Assembly: GCF_035917415.1 (NCBI RefSeq) | Contig: NZ_CP109073.1 | Location: 3,494,501-3,558,500 of the forward strand | Source of the DNA: Streptomyces sp. NBC_01803 | Lineage (GTDB): Bacteria; Actinomycetota; Actinomycetes; Streptomycetales; Streptomycetaceae | DNA: 64,000 bases | Direction: 5' to 3' | In this document: positions 43,677 through 52,717 of the stretch, in pieces | Numbering within the stretch: position 1 is the first letter of the stretch | How the letters are laid out: every line of letters starts with the position of its first letter | Program-made: the position numbers and the translations under genes | Notes under the pieces: model-generated | Seen by the model: the letters and a program-made list of their open reading frames with translations, nothing else | Databases searched by the model: none | Told to the model about the DNA's origin: nothing

Positions 43677-44555
43677 TCAGCCCGCGTCGGCGGCGCGCAG
43701 GAACGCTTCGAGGCCCGCGAGATCGTCGGTGTTGAGGTGGTCGACATCCGCCGCTACCAGCTCCCGCCACACCGCGTCGCGCGCCGGGCCCGGCAGATCG
43801 GGCGTCGCCCAGAACCGCACGCGCTGGCCGCGCGCGTGCGCGGTGCCGGTGATCCGGCGCAGCAGCTCCCGCTCGGCCGCCGGCATCGGGCCGATGCCCT
43901 GCCAGGTGAAGCCGCTGTTCCAGTTGGCGCTGATCAGCGGGATGAACGAGGCGGGCGCGGGCGGGTCCGCGAGCAGGTCGTCCAGCCGGCCGTCGTAGAA
44001 CGTGTGGCGTATCCGCTCGGCCTCCATCGGCACGCGCGCGGCGCGGTCGCCGGAGATCACGGCGGTGACGGCGCGGGGCTGGACCCGGCCGCCGACGGCC
44101 TTGCTGAAGAGGGAGTGGTAGGGGCGCAGCCGGCGGGCGAGTTCGCGGTAGGTGGCGTCGCCGGTGTTCTTGATGTCGATCAGGAGCTGCAACGAGACGT
44201 CGTGCCCTCGGTAGACACGGCCGTGGTTGGCTCTGACCCGGGCCAGCAGCGGGTCGAGGTACAGGGCTTCCAGCGTGCGGCTCGGGTCGAGCTGCCACTC
44301 GTCGTGGGCGACGAGCAACTGCCCGTCCACCAGCCAGATATCGGCCTCCACGCTGGTGAACCCGTGGGCGAGCGCGTCGTGCAGCGGACGGTCGTGCTCG
44401 TAGTCGTTGTGGGCGTGGGCGCGGCGCAGGGGCACGACGCCCCCGCCGGAGGAGGAGGCGGCGCGCGCGGTGGCGGGCGCGGCGACCGCGCCCGCGAGGG
44501 CGGCGGTGAGGGCGGCGGCGGCCCCCATGGCGCGGCGACGGCTGGGGAATGTCAC
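43677..44555 (-). CDS. Secreted glycerophosphodiester/PI-specific phosphodiesterase family protein
   Basis: The 292-residue protein starts with a signal peptide (RRRAMGAAAALTAALAGAVAAPATARA). It has a TIM-barrel PLC-like core: RAHAHNDYEHDRPLHDALAHG with the first catalytic His pair, TSVEADIWLVDG, LLVAHDEW, LQLLIDIKNTG, and C-terminal RVRFWATPD. It likely hydrolyses glycerophospho- or inositol-phospholipid headgroups outside the cell. ATG 44555. Confidence 0.87.
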   Translation of the reverse strand: MTFPSRRRAMGAAAALTAALAGAVAAPATARAASSSGGGVVPLRRAHAHNDYEHDRPLHDALAHGFTSVEADIWLVDGQLLVAHDEWQLDPSRTLEALYLDPLLARVRANHGRVYRGHDVSLQLLIDIKNTGDATYRELARRLRPYHSLFSKAVGGRVQPRAVTAVISGDRAARVPMEAERIRHTFYDGRLDDLLADPPAPASFIPLISANWNSGFTWQGIGPMPAAERELLRRITGTAHARGQRVRFWATPDLPGPARDAVWRELVAADVDHLNTDDLAGLEAFLRAADAG

Positions 44556-44612
44556 GATTCCTCCCAGGACGGTGTGGGTGACGCGAGTGAGTATCCGGGG
44601 AGGGAGCGGCGA

Positions 44613-45359
44613 TTGACAGGCGCGGTGGAAGAGTTCTCCGAGCGGTCACCGGGGTTTTCCGCGACCCGCGTGTGGTATGCGGCGTATGGGTCGAATATGC
44701 ATCTGGACCGGCTCAACCGCTATCTGCGCGGCGGCACTCCGCCCGGCGGCCTGCGGGCGCACCCCGGCTGCCGCGATCCGCGCCCACCGATCCGGTCGGC
44801 GCCCGTGACGCTGCCCGGAGTGCTGTACTTCGCCACCGAGTCGGCGGTGTGGACGGGCGGGCGCGCGTTCCTCGACACCGGCGTCCCTGAAGTCGACACC
44901 GGCGTCCCCGGCGTCCCCGGCGTCCCCGGCGTCGACACCGGCGCTTCCGGTGCCCCTGGGGCCCCCGGCGTCGCCTTCGCGCACGCGCACCTGCTGACGG
45001 CCGGGCAGTTCGCCGACATCGCCGCCCAGGAGATGGGCCGGGAGCCGGGCGTCGATCTCGACCTGAGCCGGGTGCTCGGCGCCGGGCGCGACCGGCTCGG
45101 CCCCGGCCGGTACGAGACGCTGGTGCTCGCCGGGTGGCGCGACGGGTTCCCGCTGCTGACGTTCACCGCGCCGTGGCGCCGCCGCGACGTGCCGGGGAAC
45201 GCGCCCTCGGCCGCCTATCTGCGGCATCTGGGCGCGGGGTTGATCGCCGCGCACGGCTGGGACGCGGCCCGCGCCGCCGCCTATCTGGCGAGCCGGCCGG
45301 GGGCCGCCGGGCACTGGAGCGCGGCCTCGGTCGAGACGCTGCTGCGCGGCGGGCCGTGA
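44613..45359 (+). CDS. Gamma-glutamylcyclotransferase-like protein with VPG repeat insert
   Basis: The 248-residue frame starts at TTG 44613 with GGAGGG about 8 bases before; GTG 44670 is possible. The VWYAAYGSNMHLDRLNRYL motif is that of the GGCT/BtrG fold (YGSN substrate loop). Actinobacterial relatives are often labelled histone deacetylase, for which no motif is present. A 32-residue stretch of repeated VPG/VDTG/APG units lies at about residues 90-121. The rest (AHLLTAGQFADIAAQEMGREPG, YETLVLAGWRDGFPLLTFTA) is typical of the family. Activity uncertain. Confidence 0.7.
   Translation: MTGAVEEFSERSPGFSATRVWYAAYGSNMHLDRLNRYLRGGTPPGGLRAHPGCRDPRPPIRSAPVTLPGVLYFATESAVWTGGRAFLDTGVPEVDTGVPGVPGVPGVDTGASGAPGAPGVAFAHAHLLTAGQFADIAAQEMGREPGVDLDLSRVLGAGRDRLGPGRYETLVLAGWRDGFPLLTFTAPWRRRDVPGNAPSAAYLRHLGAGLIAAHGWDAARAAAYLASRPGAAGHWSAASVETLLRGGP
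44885..44974 (+). repeat. 9-bp class tandem repeats (GTCCCCGGC) in the cyclotransferase-like gene
   Basis: Several copies of GGCGTCCCC/GTCGACACC units encode (DTG)VPGVPGVPGVDTG and then SGAPGAPG. The insert keeps the frame and looks like an elastin-like flexible loop. Copies are near perfect in the middle. Confidence 0.85.
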
Positions 45360-45380
45360 GCGCGGCCCCCGGCCCGGGGC

Positions 45381-46523
45381 TCAGCCCGCCTGTTCGGCGT
45401 GGCGGCGGATCTGGTCGGCGGTCAGCACGTACCCCGTCTCGGCGTCCGTGACGGAACGGGCGAAGACCATCCCGTAGACCTGGCCGTCCGTCGTGAGCAG
45501 CGGCCCTCCCGAGTTCCCCGGGCGGACGAGGGAGCGGACGGCGTAGATGTCGCGGGTGACGACGCTGTCGCCGTGGATGTCCTGGCCCCTGGCCGCCGTA
45601 CGCCCGGCGACCGTGGCGGCGCGCAGGTCGAGGCCACCGTCCTCCGGATAGCCCGCGACGACCGCCGGATCGCCGCGCGTGGCGTCGCCCGCGAAGTCCA
45701 CGGTCGGCGCGTCGAGCCCCGGCACGCGGAGCACGGCCACGTCCGCGTCCGGATCGAAGAGCAGGATCTCCGCCTCCAGCCGCCGCCCGAGGCCCCCGAC
45801 CTGCACGGCCGTGACATCCGCGCCGTCCACGACGTGGGCGTTGGTCATGACGCGCTCGGGCGCGTAGACGAAGCCGCTGCCCTCATGGCCGGAGAGGCCC
45901 GCGCTGGCCGTGACCTTCACCGTGCTGTGCTGCGCGGCGGCGACGGCGGCCTCCGTCACGTTGTCCCCGGAGGGGGCCGGGACGTCGGCGGTCGGATCGT
46001 TCTCGAACGGGTTGAACACCTGGGGGAACCCGGCGTCCGTCAGGGCGCCCGTCGCCCGGCTGAACCACGTCGGCGCCTGCGCGGGCATCCGGTCCTGCAC
46101 GCCGCCCAGCACCGAGGAGTCCCGCACCGCCTCGTTCAGCCCGGGGGAGGGGGTGGGGACCAGGGCGCTGGCGACGATCCAGGCGACGAGCAGCGCCGCC
46201 ACCGTGTTGAACACCGAGCCGCCCACGCCGTCCACCCAGCGCGCCGGCGCCCGCTTCAGGGTGGCGCGCAGCCGCACGGCCAGCGGCCAGGTCAGCGCCT
46301 GTCCCACGGCGGCCGGGACCAGCACGATCACCAGGGCGACGATGCTGGCCGACCCGGAGCCGGGCGTCATGCCGTCCACCACGAACGGCAGCAGCCACAC
46401 CCCGAGACAGGCCCCGCCCACGAAGCCGGCCAGCGAGACGACGCCCGCGATCAGCCCGCGCTGGAACCCGGACACGGCGGCCAGCGCGACCGCGACCAGC
46501 AGCAGCAGATCCAGGAGATTCAC
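45381..46523 (-). CDS. MarP-family membrane serine protease
   Basis: The product is 380 residues. Four N-terminal CvpA-type transmembrane helices (residues about 1-130) precede a periplasmic chymotrypsin-like domain with catalytic H230 (MTNAHVVDG), D261 (DADVAVLRV) and S338 (RPGNSGGPLL). In Mycobacterium MarP protects the cell against acid and oxidative stress by processing cell-wall hydrolases. Length, topology and triad spacing match. ATG 46523. The gene stands alone, converging with the cyclotransferase-like gene. Confidence 0.93.
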   Translation of the reverse strand: MNLLDLLLLVAVALAAVSGFQRGLIAGVVSLAGFVGGACLGVWLLPFVVDGMTPGSGSASIVALVIVLVPAAVGQALTWPLAVRLRATLKRAPARWVDGVGGSVFNTVAALLVAWIVASALVPTPSPGLNEAVRDSSVLGGVQDRMPAQAPTWFSRATGALTDAGFPQVFNPFENDPTADVPAPSGDNVTEAAVAAAQHSTVKVTASAGLSGHEGSGFVYAPERVMTNAHVVDGADVTAVQVGGLGRRLEAEILLFDPDADVAVLRVPGLDAPTVDFAGDATRGDPAVVAGYPEDGGLDLRAATVAGRTAARGQDIHGDSVVTRDIYAVRSLVRPGNSGGPLLTTDGQVYGMVFARSVTDAETGYVLTADQIRRHAEQAG

Positions 46524-46665
46524 CGGCGGCGCCCCTCAGTCCCGTTTCATCGCAGAAGGAACGAAGTGTGCCACCCGGTGGGTTCCCGCGCGCCCCTGGC
46601 CCCCCCTCGGCGGGGTCCCGGCCGGGGCTCAGCCGGGGTCTCGGCCGGGGAGGCCGGCCGCGGTC

Positions 46666-47085
46666 TCAGTCGAAGTCGAAGAGCGGCCCGGTCCAGGTCA
46701 GTCCGAGCTCATCACCGGCGAAGGCGATCAGCGCGAACAGCATCAGCGCCGCGCCCGCGAGTGCCGTGTCCTTGAAGAACTGGGTCATCTCGTTCTGCTT
46801 CGCGCCCGCGTCCGTCTCCTTCCAGAACGGGTGCATCAGCAGAGCCGTCGGGATCAGGAAGATCAGCAGGAGCAGGGCGCCGAGATCGGCCCACACGCCG
46901 AGCAGCAGGCTCAGCGAGCCGACCACCAGCAGGACGCCGGAGCCGAGGACCGCCGCATGTGACGCGGGCACGCCCTTCGACTGGGCGTAGCCGGTCATGG
47001 CCTTGGTCTGGGTCAGATGGCCGGCCGCGGAATGGAGGAAGAGGATGACGAAGAGAATCCGTCCGATGAGTACCAGGATGTCCAT
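46666..47085 (-). CDS. DoxX family membrane protein
   Basis: The 139-residue protein has four hydrophobic helices (LVLIGRILFVILFLHSAAGH, VLGSGVLLVVGSLSLLLG, LGALLLLIFLIPTALLMHPF, ALAGAALMLFALIAF), the DoxX layout. ATG 47085 with AAGGAGG upstream; the longer frame to 47226 is shadow. DoxX proteins in actinobacteria associate with membrane redox and thiol stress functions. It is divergent from the sigma factor gene, with a 221-bp gap between. Confidence 0.88.
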   Translation of the reverse strand: MDILVLIGRILFVILFLHSAAGHLTQTKAMTGYAQSKGVPASHAAVLGSGVLLVVGSLSLLLGVWADLGALLLLIFLIPTALLMHPFWKETDAGAKQNEMTQFFKDTALAGAALMLFALIAFAGDELGLTWTGPLFDFD

Positions 47086-47306
47086 ACTCGCCTCCTTGGC
47101 GCGCTCCTTCCCACTTTGCTCCCGCATCGTCCGCGGGGCAACCGGAGGCCGCGGCGGACGGCCCCGGGGCGCCCGTTCCCCGTTCCGCCGTTCCGTTCCC
47201 CGTTTACCCGTGGCGGGGTCGGGCAAGGGAAGGGAGTGCCCAGGACGAAAAGCATATAAAAGGCACTTTCGCGGAAACCGCCGTCGACGCCTTGGGAGAA
47301 TTCGTC

Positions 47307-48161
47307 ATGAGGACCACCGCGTCCAGGACCGTCGGGTCCGCGCCGCACCGGCCGGGCGGCTACCGTCGGCGCCGCCGCCCCCATCCGCACCACGACGCGC
47401 CGGACACCGGCCGTCAGTTCGAACGGATCGTCGCGCTCCCGGACGGACCCGAGCGCGAGCGGCTGTGCCAGGAGGTGGTCAGGGCCTGGCTGCCGATGGC
47501 CGACCGGCTCGCCCGCAACTTCCGCGATCGCGGCGAGAGCCTGGAGGACCTGGCGCAGGTCGCCGCGCTCGGACTGGTCAAGGCCGTGCGAGGATACGAC
47601 CCGGGGCGCGGCTGCGCGTTCGAGAGCTACGCCGTTCCCACCATCGTGGGGGAGGTCAAGCGGCACTTCCGGGACCACCTGTGGGGCGTGCACGTGCCGC
47701 GCCGCACGCAGGAGCTGCGCAACCGCGTGCGCGCCGCCCGCCACGAGCTCGACTGCCGGGTGGACGACCGGCAGCCCGGCGTCGGCGAGCTGGCCGAGCG
47801 CAGTGGGCTGACGCGCGCGGAGGTCGAGGACGGGATGGCGGCGCTGGAAAGCTTCCGCCCGCTGTCCCTGGACGCGGAGCTGACCAGCACCGCCGACGGC
47901 TACACCCTGGCCGACACCCTCGGGGAGCCCGAGCCGGGCTACGACCAGATCGTGTATCGGGAGGCGGTCCGGCCGAGGCTTCGCGAGCTTCCCGAACGCG
48001 AACAGGAAATCCTGTATCTCCGCTTCTTCCGGGAGCTGACGCAGAGCGAGATCGCGCGGCGGATGGGCATCTCGCAGATGCACGTCTCGCGCATTCTCGC
48101 CCGCGTCTGCGAGCGCCTGCACGACGAGATCGAGGCCGACGGCGGGCGGCCCGCGGCCTGA
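47307..48161 (+). CDS. SigB/SigF/SigG-type RNA polymerase sigma factor
   Basis: The 284-residue group 3 sigma factor has an Arg/His-rich N-terminal extension. Region 2 is present (LADRLARNFRDRGESLEDLAQVAALGLVKAVRGYDPGRG), then FESYAVPTIVGEVKRHFRDHLWGVHVPRR. Region 3 follows, and region 4 (ELPEREQEILYLRFFRELTQSEIARRMGISQMHVSRIL). Such sigma factors serve stress response and sporulation under anti-sigma control. No anti-sigma gene is adjacent. ATG 47307 follows GGGAG. An AT-richer TATAAAAGG-like stretch at about 47252-47262 may be the promoter. Confidence 0.93.
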   Translation: MRTTASRTVGSAPHRPGGYRRRRRPHPHHDAPDTGRQFERIVALPDGPERERLCQEVVRAWLPMADRLARNFRDRGESLEDLAQVAALGLVKAVRGYDPGRGCAFESYAVPTIVGEVKRHFRDHLWGVHVPRRTQELRNRVRAARHELDCRVDDRQPGVGELAERSGLTRAEVEDGMAALESFRPLSLDAELTSTADGYTLADTLGEPEPGYDQIVYREAVRPRLRELPEREQEILYLRFFRELTQSEIARRMGISQMHVSRILARVCERLHDEIEADGGRPAA

Positions 48162-48462
48162 GTGCCGGGTACCGGGTGCCTGAGTGCCGGGCGCCGGGTA
48201 CCGAGTGCGCGGTGCCTGAGTGCCCGGGGATGCCTGGGCGCTCAGGCCGCGGGCCTCGCGCGCCCGCCGCCGCCAGGCGGGACTGTCGACGTAGTGGCAC
48301 CTGTGCGGGGCCACTCGACGCCCTCGCTCATCCGCGTTTTCCGGATATCGAACATCCAGACGGGATCGCGCGACCCCCCGACTTGACCTCAAGTCCACGT
48401 GACGTTGAAGCCTTGGCCCCACCAACCGAGAGCGATGACAACAAGTCGAGAGCGAGGCCGGA
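48161..48462. other. Intergenic region with imperfect direct repeats after the sigma gene
   Basis: Positions about 48161-48235 contain three copies of a GCCTGAGTGCC/GGGTACCG-type unit (TGAGTGCCGGG repeated twice, then TGAGTGCCCGG). The rest, to 48462, has no supported gene. Sequence after 48330 is less GC-rich and probably includes the promoter of the oxidoreductase gene. Confidence 0.55.
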
Positions 48463-49437
48463 ATGCGCGAGATCCGAGTGACGGAGTTCGGCGGTCCCGA
48501 GGTGCTGGTGCCCGTGGCGGTGCCCGATCCCGAGCCGGGGGAGGGGCAGGTCGTGGTCGGCGTGTCCGTCGTGGACACGATCTTCGTGGAGACCCAGATC
48601 AGGAGCGGCCACGCGCGGACCTGGTTCCCCGTCCAGCCGCCGTATGTGCCCGGCGGCGGCGTCGCCGGGCATGTGACCCGCGTCGGCACGGGCGTCGACC
48701 CGGCGTGGATCGGCCGGGCCGTGATCACCCGCGCCGTGGTCAACGGCTCCTACGCCGAGCAGGTCGTCGCCGCGGCCGACGGGCTCGTCGCCGTTCCCGA
48801 GGGCCTCGGTCTGCCGGAGGCGGCGGCGCTCGCGCACGACGGGACGACGGCGATGATGCTTTTCGGCCCGGCCGGTGTCACAGCGGGGCAGTGGGTGCTG
48901 ATCACAGCGGCGGGCGGCGGCATGGGGCTGCTGCTCACGCAGCTCGCCCACGCGGCTGGTGCCCGCGTCATCGGCGCGGCGCGCGGGGCGCGCAAGCTGG
49001 CGCTGATCCGGGAGCTGGGCGCGGAGGTGGTCGTCGACTACACCGAGCCGGGCTGGACGGACGAGGTGCGCAAGGTGACGGGCGGCGCCGGGGTGGACGT
49101 GCTGTGGGACGGCGCGGGCGGCGAGATCGGCCGGGCGGCGTTCGAGGTCGCGGCGGACGGCGCCCGGGTCTCCGCGCACGGCGCGCCCAGCAGCTCGTTC
49201 GCCGCCATCGACCCGGCGGAGGCGGCCCGCCGGAACATCACGCTGACCGGCATCGCCGAGCTCCAGGTCTCCCCGGCGGACGCGGTGGGCCGCACGGTCG
49301 AGGCGGTGGAGGCGGCGGCGGCCGGGCGGATGCGGCCGCACATCAGCCGCACATTCCCCCTGGAACGGGCGGCCGACGCCCACGCGGCCATCGAGAACCG
49401 CGACATCACCGGGAAGGCGCTGCTACTGGTCGGCTGA
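48463..49437 (+). CDS. Zinc-type (MDR) quinone oxidoreductase
   Basis: The 324-residue medium-chain reductase has a GroES-like N-domain (MREIRVTEFGGPEVLVPVAVPDPEPG) and a Rossmann domain (VLITAAGGGMGLLLTQLAHAAGARVIGAARGARKLALIRELGA). No structural or catalytic zinc cysteines are visible, as in QOR/zeta-crystallin types. It probably reduces quinones or enals with NADPH. ATG 48463 has GAGG 5 bases upstream. Its last 15 bp overlap the convergent SRPBCC gene. Confidence 0.9.
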   Translation: MREIRVTEFGGPEVLVPVAVPDPEPGEGQVVVGVSVVDTIFVETQIRSGHARTWFPVQPPYVPGGGVAGHVTRVGTGVDPAWIGRAVITRAVVNGSYAEQVVAAADGLVAVPEGLGLPEAAALAHDGTTAMMLFGPAGVTAGQWVLITAAGGGMGLLLTQLAHAAGARVIGAARGARKLALIRELGAEVVVDYTEPGWTDEVRKVTGGAGVDVLWDGAGGEIGRAAFEVAADGARVSAHGAPSSSFAAIDPAEAARRNITLTGIAELQVSPADAVGRTVEAVEAAAAGRMRPHISRTFPLERAADAHAAIENRDITGKALLLVG

Positions 49438-50001
49438 CGCGGCGGTCGCCGCCTCGCCGCGGGCCTGTGCCTCCGCCCGGCGGGCGATGGCGCGCAGCAG
49501 CTCCAGCCGGATGAACATGGCGCCGCCGAGCCGGATGAGTGCCCAGTACGGCGCGAACTTCCGGCGGCTCACCGGGTCGTTGGTCCGCACCCTGGTCTCG
49601 GCGGCGAGCAGGGTGCGGCCGTCGGCGATCGGCGTGAGCCGGAAGGCGAGGGCGGCCTTGGCCCACCCGGGCTCGGCGAACGCGGCGAACGCCTCGGCGT
49701 CGCGCGTCTCCTCCGGCCCCGGCGTCGGCCGGAGCCGCCAGAACCGCGCCACCCGGCCGTGGACGGTCTCCCGCCCCTCGTCCCGGCGCAGCTCCGGCAT
49801 GGGCGCCACGTCGAGAAGCCGCCCGGACATCGGGGGGGAGCCGAGGTGACGAATCATCATCAGGGCGCGGGCGACGGGGAGTTCGTCTCCGGTCACCCCC
49901 TGGATCGCCGCCCATACGGCCTCGGGCGACGCGCCGACGCGCCGGGTGTAGCGGGTGCGGAAGTCGTACACCGGGAGGAGCTGATCGAGGATCGTGGTCA
50001 T
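49423..50001 (-). CDS. SRPBCC-like protein of unknown function
   Basis: The 192-residue protein begins with DFRTRYTRRVGASPEAVWAAI, the usual first strand and helix of the SRPBCC/START fold. It continues with VARFWRLRP, LAFRLTPIADGRTLLAAETRV and a C-terminal helix ending LLRAIARRAEAQARGEA. It may bind a hydrophobic ligand. The gene is divergent from tetR, with a 22-bp operator between, so it is very likely repressed by that TetR. ATG 50001. Confidence 0.7.
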   Translation of the reverse strand: MTTILDQLLPVYDFRTRYTRRVGASPEAVWAAIQGVTGDELPVARALMMIRHLGSPPMSGRLLDVAPMPELRRDEGRETVHGRVARFWRLRPTPGPEETRDAEAFAAFAEPGWAKAALAFRLTPIADGRTLLAAETRVRTNDPVSRRKFAPYWALIRLGGAMFIRLELLRAIARRAEAQARGEAATAASADQ

Positions 50002-50016
50002 GCCGTCACCCTTCCT

Positions 50017-50038
50017 TTCTGGACGCTACCGTCCAGAA
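50017..50038. promoter_or_regulatory. Perfect palindromic TetR operator
   Basis: TTCTGGACG-CTAC-CGTCCAGAA has 9-bp arms, in the 84-bp gap between the SRPBCC-like gene and tetR. A related half-site (CCGTTCAGAAG, about 50054-50064) lies nearer tetR. Confidence 0.75.
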
Positions 50039-50085
50039 TGCTAGTGTACGCGGCCGTTCAGAAGTGCTTTCTCCCCGGGGGCCCC

Positions 50086-50646
50086 ATGCCGAGAACCGCC
50101 CGCCTGACCCGCGACGACTGGGCCGCCGCCGCCCTCGACGCCCTCGCCGAGGGCGGCCCGCCGGCCGTCGCCGTCGAGCCGGTCGCCGCCCGCCTCGGCG
50201 CCTCGAAGTCCAGCTTCTACTGGCTGTTCGACAACCGTCAGGCCCTGCTCGCCGCCGCTCTGGAACGCTGGGAGCGCGTCCAGACCGACGAGATCCTCCC
50301 CTGGCTGGCCGCTCTGCCCCCGGCCGAACGCCTCCGCCGCCTGGTCCACCACGCCTTCGCGGACACCACCGGCCGGGGCGACCTGGCCCTGCGCCTGCTG
50401 ACGGAATCCGCCGACCCGCTGGTACGCGAGGTCACCGAGCGCGTCACCGAGCGCCGCCTCGCCGTCCTGGAATCGGCCTTCACCGCACTCGGCCATCCCC
50501 CGGAGGCGGCCCGCCACTACGCGATGGCCGGCTACTCCGCCTACCTCGGCGCGGCGGCCCTCCGCCACACCCCCAGCGCCCCGGCCGACCCGGCCGCCTA
50601 CATCGACACGATCCTGAGGGCCTTCGGCGTCCCGGCCGAGGACTGA
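50086..50646 (+). CDS. TetR-family regulator
   Basis: The 186-residue protein has an HTH (TRDDWAAAALDALAEGG, VEPVAARLGASKSSFYWLFDNRQALLAAALERW) and a compact helical ligand domain. ATG 50086. The divergent SRPBCC-like gene and the palindrome between them give a clear probable target. Ligand unknown. Confidence 0.9.
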   Translation: MPRTARLTRDDWAAAALDALAEGGPPAVAVEPVAARLGASKSSFYWLFDNRQALLAAALERWERVQTDEILPWLAALPPAERLRRLVHHAFADTTGRGDLALRLLTESADPLVREVTERVTERRLAVLESAFTALGHPPEAARHYAMAGYSAYLGAAALRHTPSAPADPAAYIDTILRAFGVPAED

Positions 50647-50716
50647 TGCCTCGCCCGTGCGCGGGAGGCCCAGGCGCGCCTTCGGATCGCCGACTCATGA
50701 CTTTTGGGAGGGGCAG

Positions 50717-51085
50717 TGCAGGAAGACCGATCGGCTCTGGAGCACGAGGAAACGATCGCTTGGACGGAGGGCGTGAGCGCATTCGACTACGTGCGCCAGT
50801 CCGTGAATCGATCATCTGCCTCCCGCACTCGGCCCGTCTCCTGGGCCCGGGGTGGGACGGCGGGTCGGTTGTGCGGTGCTCCGAGCGGACGCGCCCAGCG
50901 GTGAGGTACCCGGCACGTTCGCCCGTCGAGTCTTCTGGGTGAAGGATCACGACCGCTCCGAACAGCCGAATGGCTTGTACAAGACCTCGGCGCCGAGTGA
51001 GGCCGTAGATCCTCGGACGGTCGAACCGGGTGCCTGGGGACAGCTGACAGAGCGGGCGTGGGGCTCCCCGTTCCCAGAGGAATAA
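50717..51085 (+). pseudogene. Uncertain open frames, possibly one frameshifted gene
   Basis: GTG 50717 has an excellent GGGAGGGG upstream and starts VQEDRSALEHEETIAWTEG. After about 50800 the coding-like signal moves to another frame that ends GSPFPEE at 51085 (LRADAPSGEVPGTFARRVFW). No family is recognised. It could be one gene with a frameshift or unrelated chance frames. The remaining sequence to 51170 has CGACCGACGA tandem repeats near 51130-51155. Confidence 0.3.
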
Positions 51086-51170
51086 CGATCGTCCGGGGCC
51101 GTCTCTGGGCCGTCCGGGGACGGCCCGGGACGACCGACGACGACCGACGACGACCAATGACAACCGGAAC

Positions 51171-51201
51171 GGCCCGCCCCCGTGCTGGTCGGGAGCGGGC
51201 C
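51171..51201 (-). terminator. Stem-loop after the lpd gene
   Basis: GGCCCGC (51171-51177) and GCGGGCC (51195-51201), with additional CCCC/GGG pairing, flank a short loop 25 bp beyond the lpd stop on the minus strand. It has the form of a GC-rich streptomycete terminator without a long T-run. Confidence 0.6.
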
Positions 51202-51225
51202 TTCCAAGGCCGTTTCAGCCGATGG

Positions 51226-52635
51226 TCACATGTTGATCATGTGGCCGGCCAGGCCGTGGATCGCTTCCTTCACCGCCTCGCCCAGCGTCGGGTGGGCGTG
51301 CACGTTGCGGGCCACCTCGTGGACCGTCAGGTCCCACTGCTGGGCCAGCGTCAGCTCAGGCAGCAGCTCCGTCACCTCGGGGCCGATCAGGTGGGCGCCG
51401 AGCAGCTCGCCGTGGCGGTTGTCGCTGATCACCTTCACGAAGCCCGACGGCTGGCCGAGGCCGTGGGCCTTGCCGTTGGCCGTGAAGGGGAACTTGGCGA
51501 CCTTCACGTCGAAGCCCCGCTCCCGGGCCTGCGCCTCCGTCAGGCCGAAGCTGGCGATCTGCGGCTGGCAGTACGTGGCGCGAGGGATCATCACGTAGTC
51601 CAGCTCCATCGTCTCCGCGTCGGCGATCGTCTCGGCCGCCACGACACCCATCGACTCGGCGGCGTGCGCCAGCATCAGCTTGGCCGTCACGTCGCCGATG
51701 GCGAAGATGTGCGGAACGTTGGTCCGGCAGCGGCCGTCCACGGCGATCGCGTCGCGCTCGGTGAGCTGGACGCCCGTGTTCTCCAGGCCGTAGCCGGTCA
51801 CCCGGGGCGCGAAGCCGATGGCCTGCATCACCTTGTCGGCCTCCAGCACCCGCTGCTGGCCCTTGCCGTCGGTCACCGTCACCCGCACCGGCGACGACGG
51901 GTCGGAGTCGTCGATCCCGTCCACCCGGGTGGAGGTGAGGACCTCGATGCCCAGCTTGCGGTACTGGCGGGCCAGTTCCTTGGCGACCTCGACGTCCTCC
52001 AGCGGCACCATCCGGTCCAGGAACTCGACGATGGTCACCTTCACGCCGTAGTTGTGCAGCACGTACGCGAACTCGACGCCGATCGCCCCGGCCCCCGCGA
52101 TGATGACGCTGCCCGGGAGCGTGTCGGTCATGATCTGCTCCTCGTACGTCACGACGCGGTCGCTGAGCGCGGTGCCGGGGAGCAGGCGGGTGGTGGCGCC
52201 CGCCGCGATGACGCAGTGGTCGAACGTGACCGTCTCGGTCCCGCCGGCCGTCAGCGCCACCTGGAGGGTGTGCGGGTCGGTGAACGTGCCGCGGCCGTCG
52301 TACTCGGTGATGCCGTTCTTCTTCATCAGGTAGTGCACGCCGTTGACGCGGCCCTCGGCCACCTTCCGGCTGCGCGCGTACGCCTCGCCGTAGTCGAAGC
52401 TGACCTCGCCCTCGACGCGGATGCCGAACGTCTTGCGCTCATGCGTGAACAGGTGAGCCAGCTCGGCGTTGCGCAGCAGCGCCTTGGAGGGGATGCATCC
52501 CACGTTCAGGCACACACCGCCCCAGTACTTCTCCTCGACGACCGCGGTCCGCAGGCCGAGCTGGGTGGCCCGGACGGCCGCGGTGTAGCCCCCGGGGCCC
52601 GCGCCCAGGACGACGACGTCGTAGTGCGTGCTCAT
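51226..52635 (-). CDS. lpdA: Dihydrolipoyl dehydrogenase (E3)
   Basis: The 469-residue flavoprotein reoxidises dihydrolipoamide in 2-oxoacid dehydrogenase complexes and the glycine cleavage system. FAD motif [14 protein letters not shown] (residues 7-20), redox-active C42 and C47 in [16 protein letters not shown] motif [24 protein letters not shown]-type [13 protein letters not shown], and a C-terminal [13 protein letters not shown] with the catalytic His-Glu pair. Length is standard. ATG 52635. Confidence 0.96.
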   Translation of the reverse strand: MSTHYDVVVLGAGPGGYTAAVRATQLGLRTAVVEEKYWGGVCLNVGCIPSKALLRNAELAHLFTHERKTFGIRVEGEVSFDYGEAYARSRKVAEGRVNGVHYLMKKNGITEYDGRGTFTDPHTLQVALTAGGTETVTFDHCVIAAGATTRLLPGTALSDRVVTYEEQIMTDTLPGSVIIAGAGAIGVEFAYVLHNYGVKVTIVEFLDRMVPLEDVEVAKELARQYRKLGIEVLTSTRVDGIDDSDPSSPVRVTVTDGKGQQRVLEADKVMQAIGFAPRVTGYGLENTGVQLTERDAIAVDGRCRTNVPHIFAIGDVTAKLMLAHAAESMGVVAAETIADAETMELDYVMIPRATYCQPQIASFGLTEAQARERGFDVKVAKFPFTANGKAHGLGQPSGFVKVISDNRHGELLGAHLIGPEVTELLPELTLAQQWDLTVHEVARNVHAHPTLGEAVKEAIHGLAGHMINM

Positions 52636-52717
52636 GAACTCTCACGCCTTCTTTCCCGATGACAGACATTTCGCCTTGCGCGTCCCATGACATCACGGTC
52701 GGCGGCCGGCCGAACCG

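Noticed and set aside
44613..45359. Histone deacetylase label for the YGSN protein
   Set aside because: No arginase/HDAC-type metal motifs; the YAAYGSNM signature fits a gamma-glutamylcyclotransferase-like fold.
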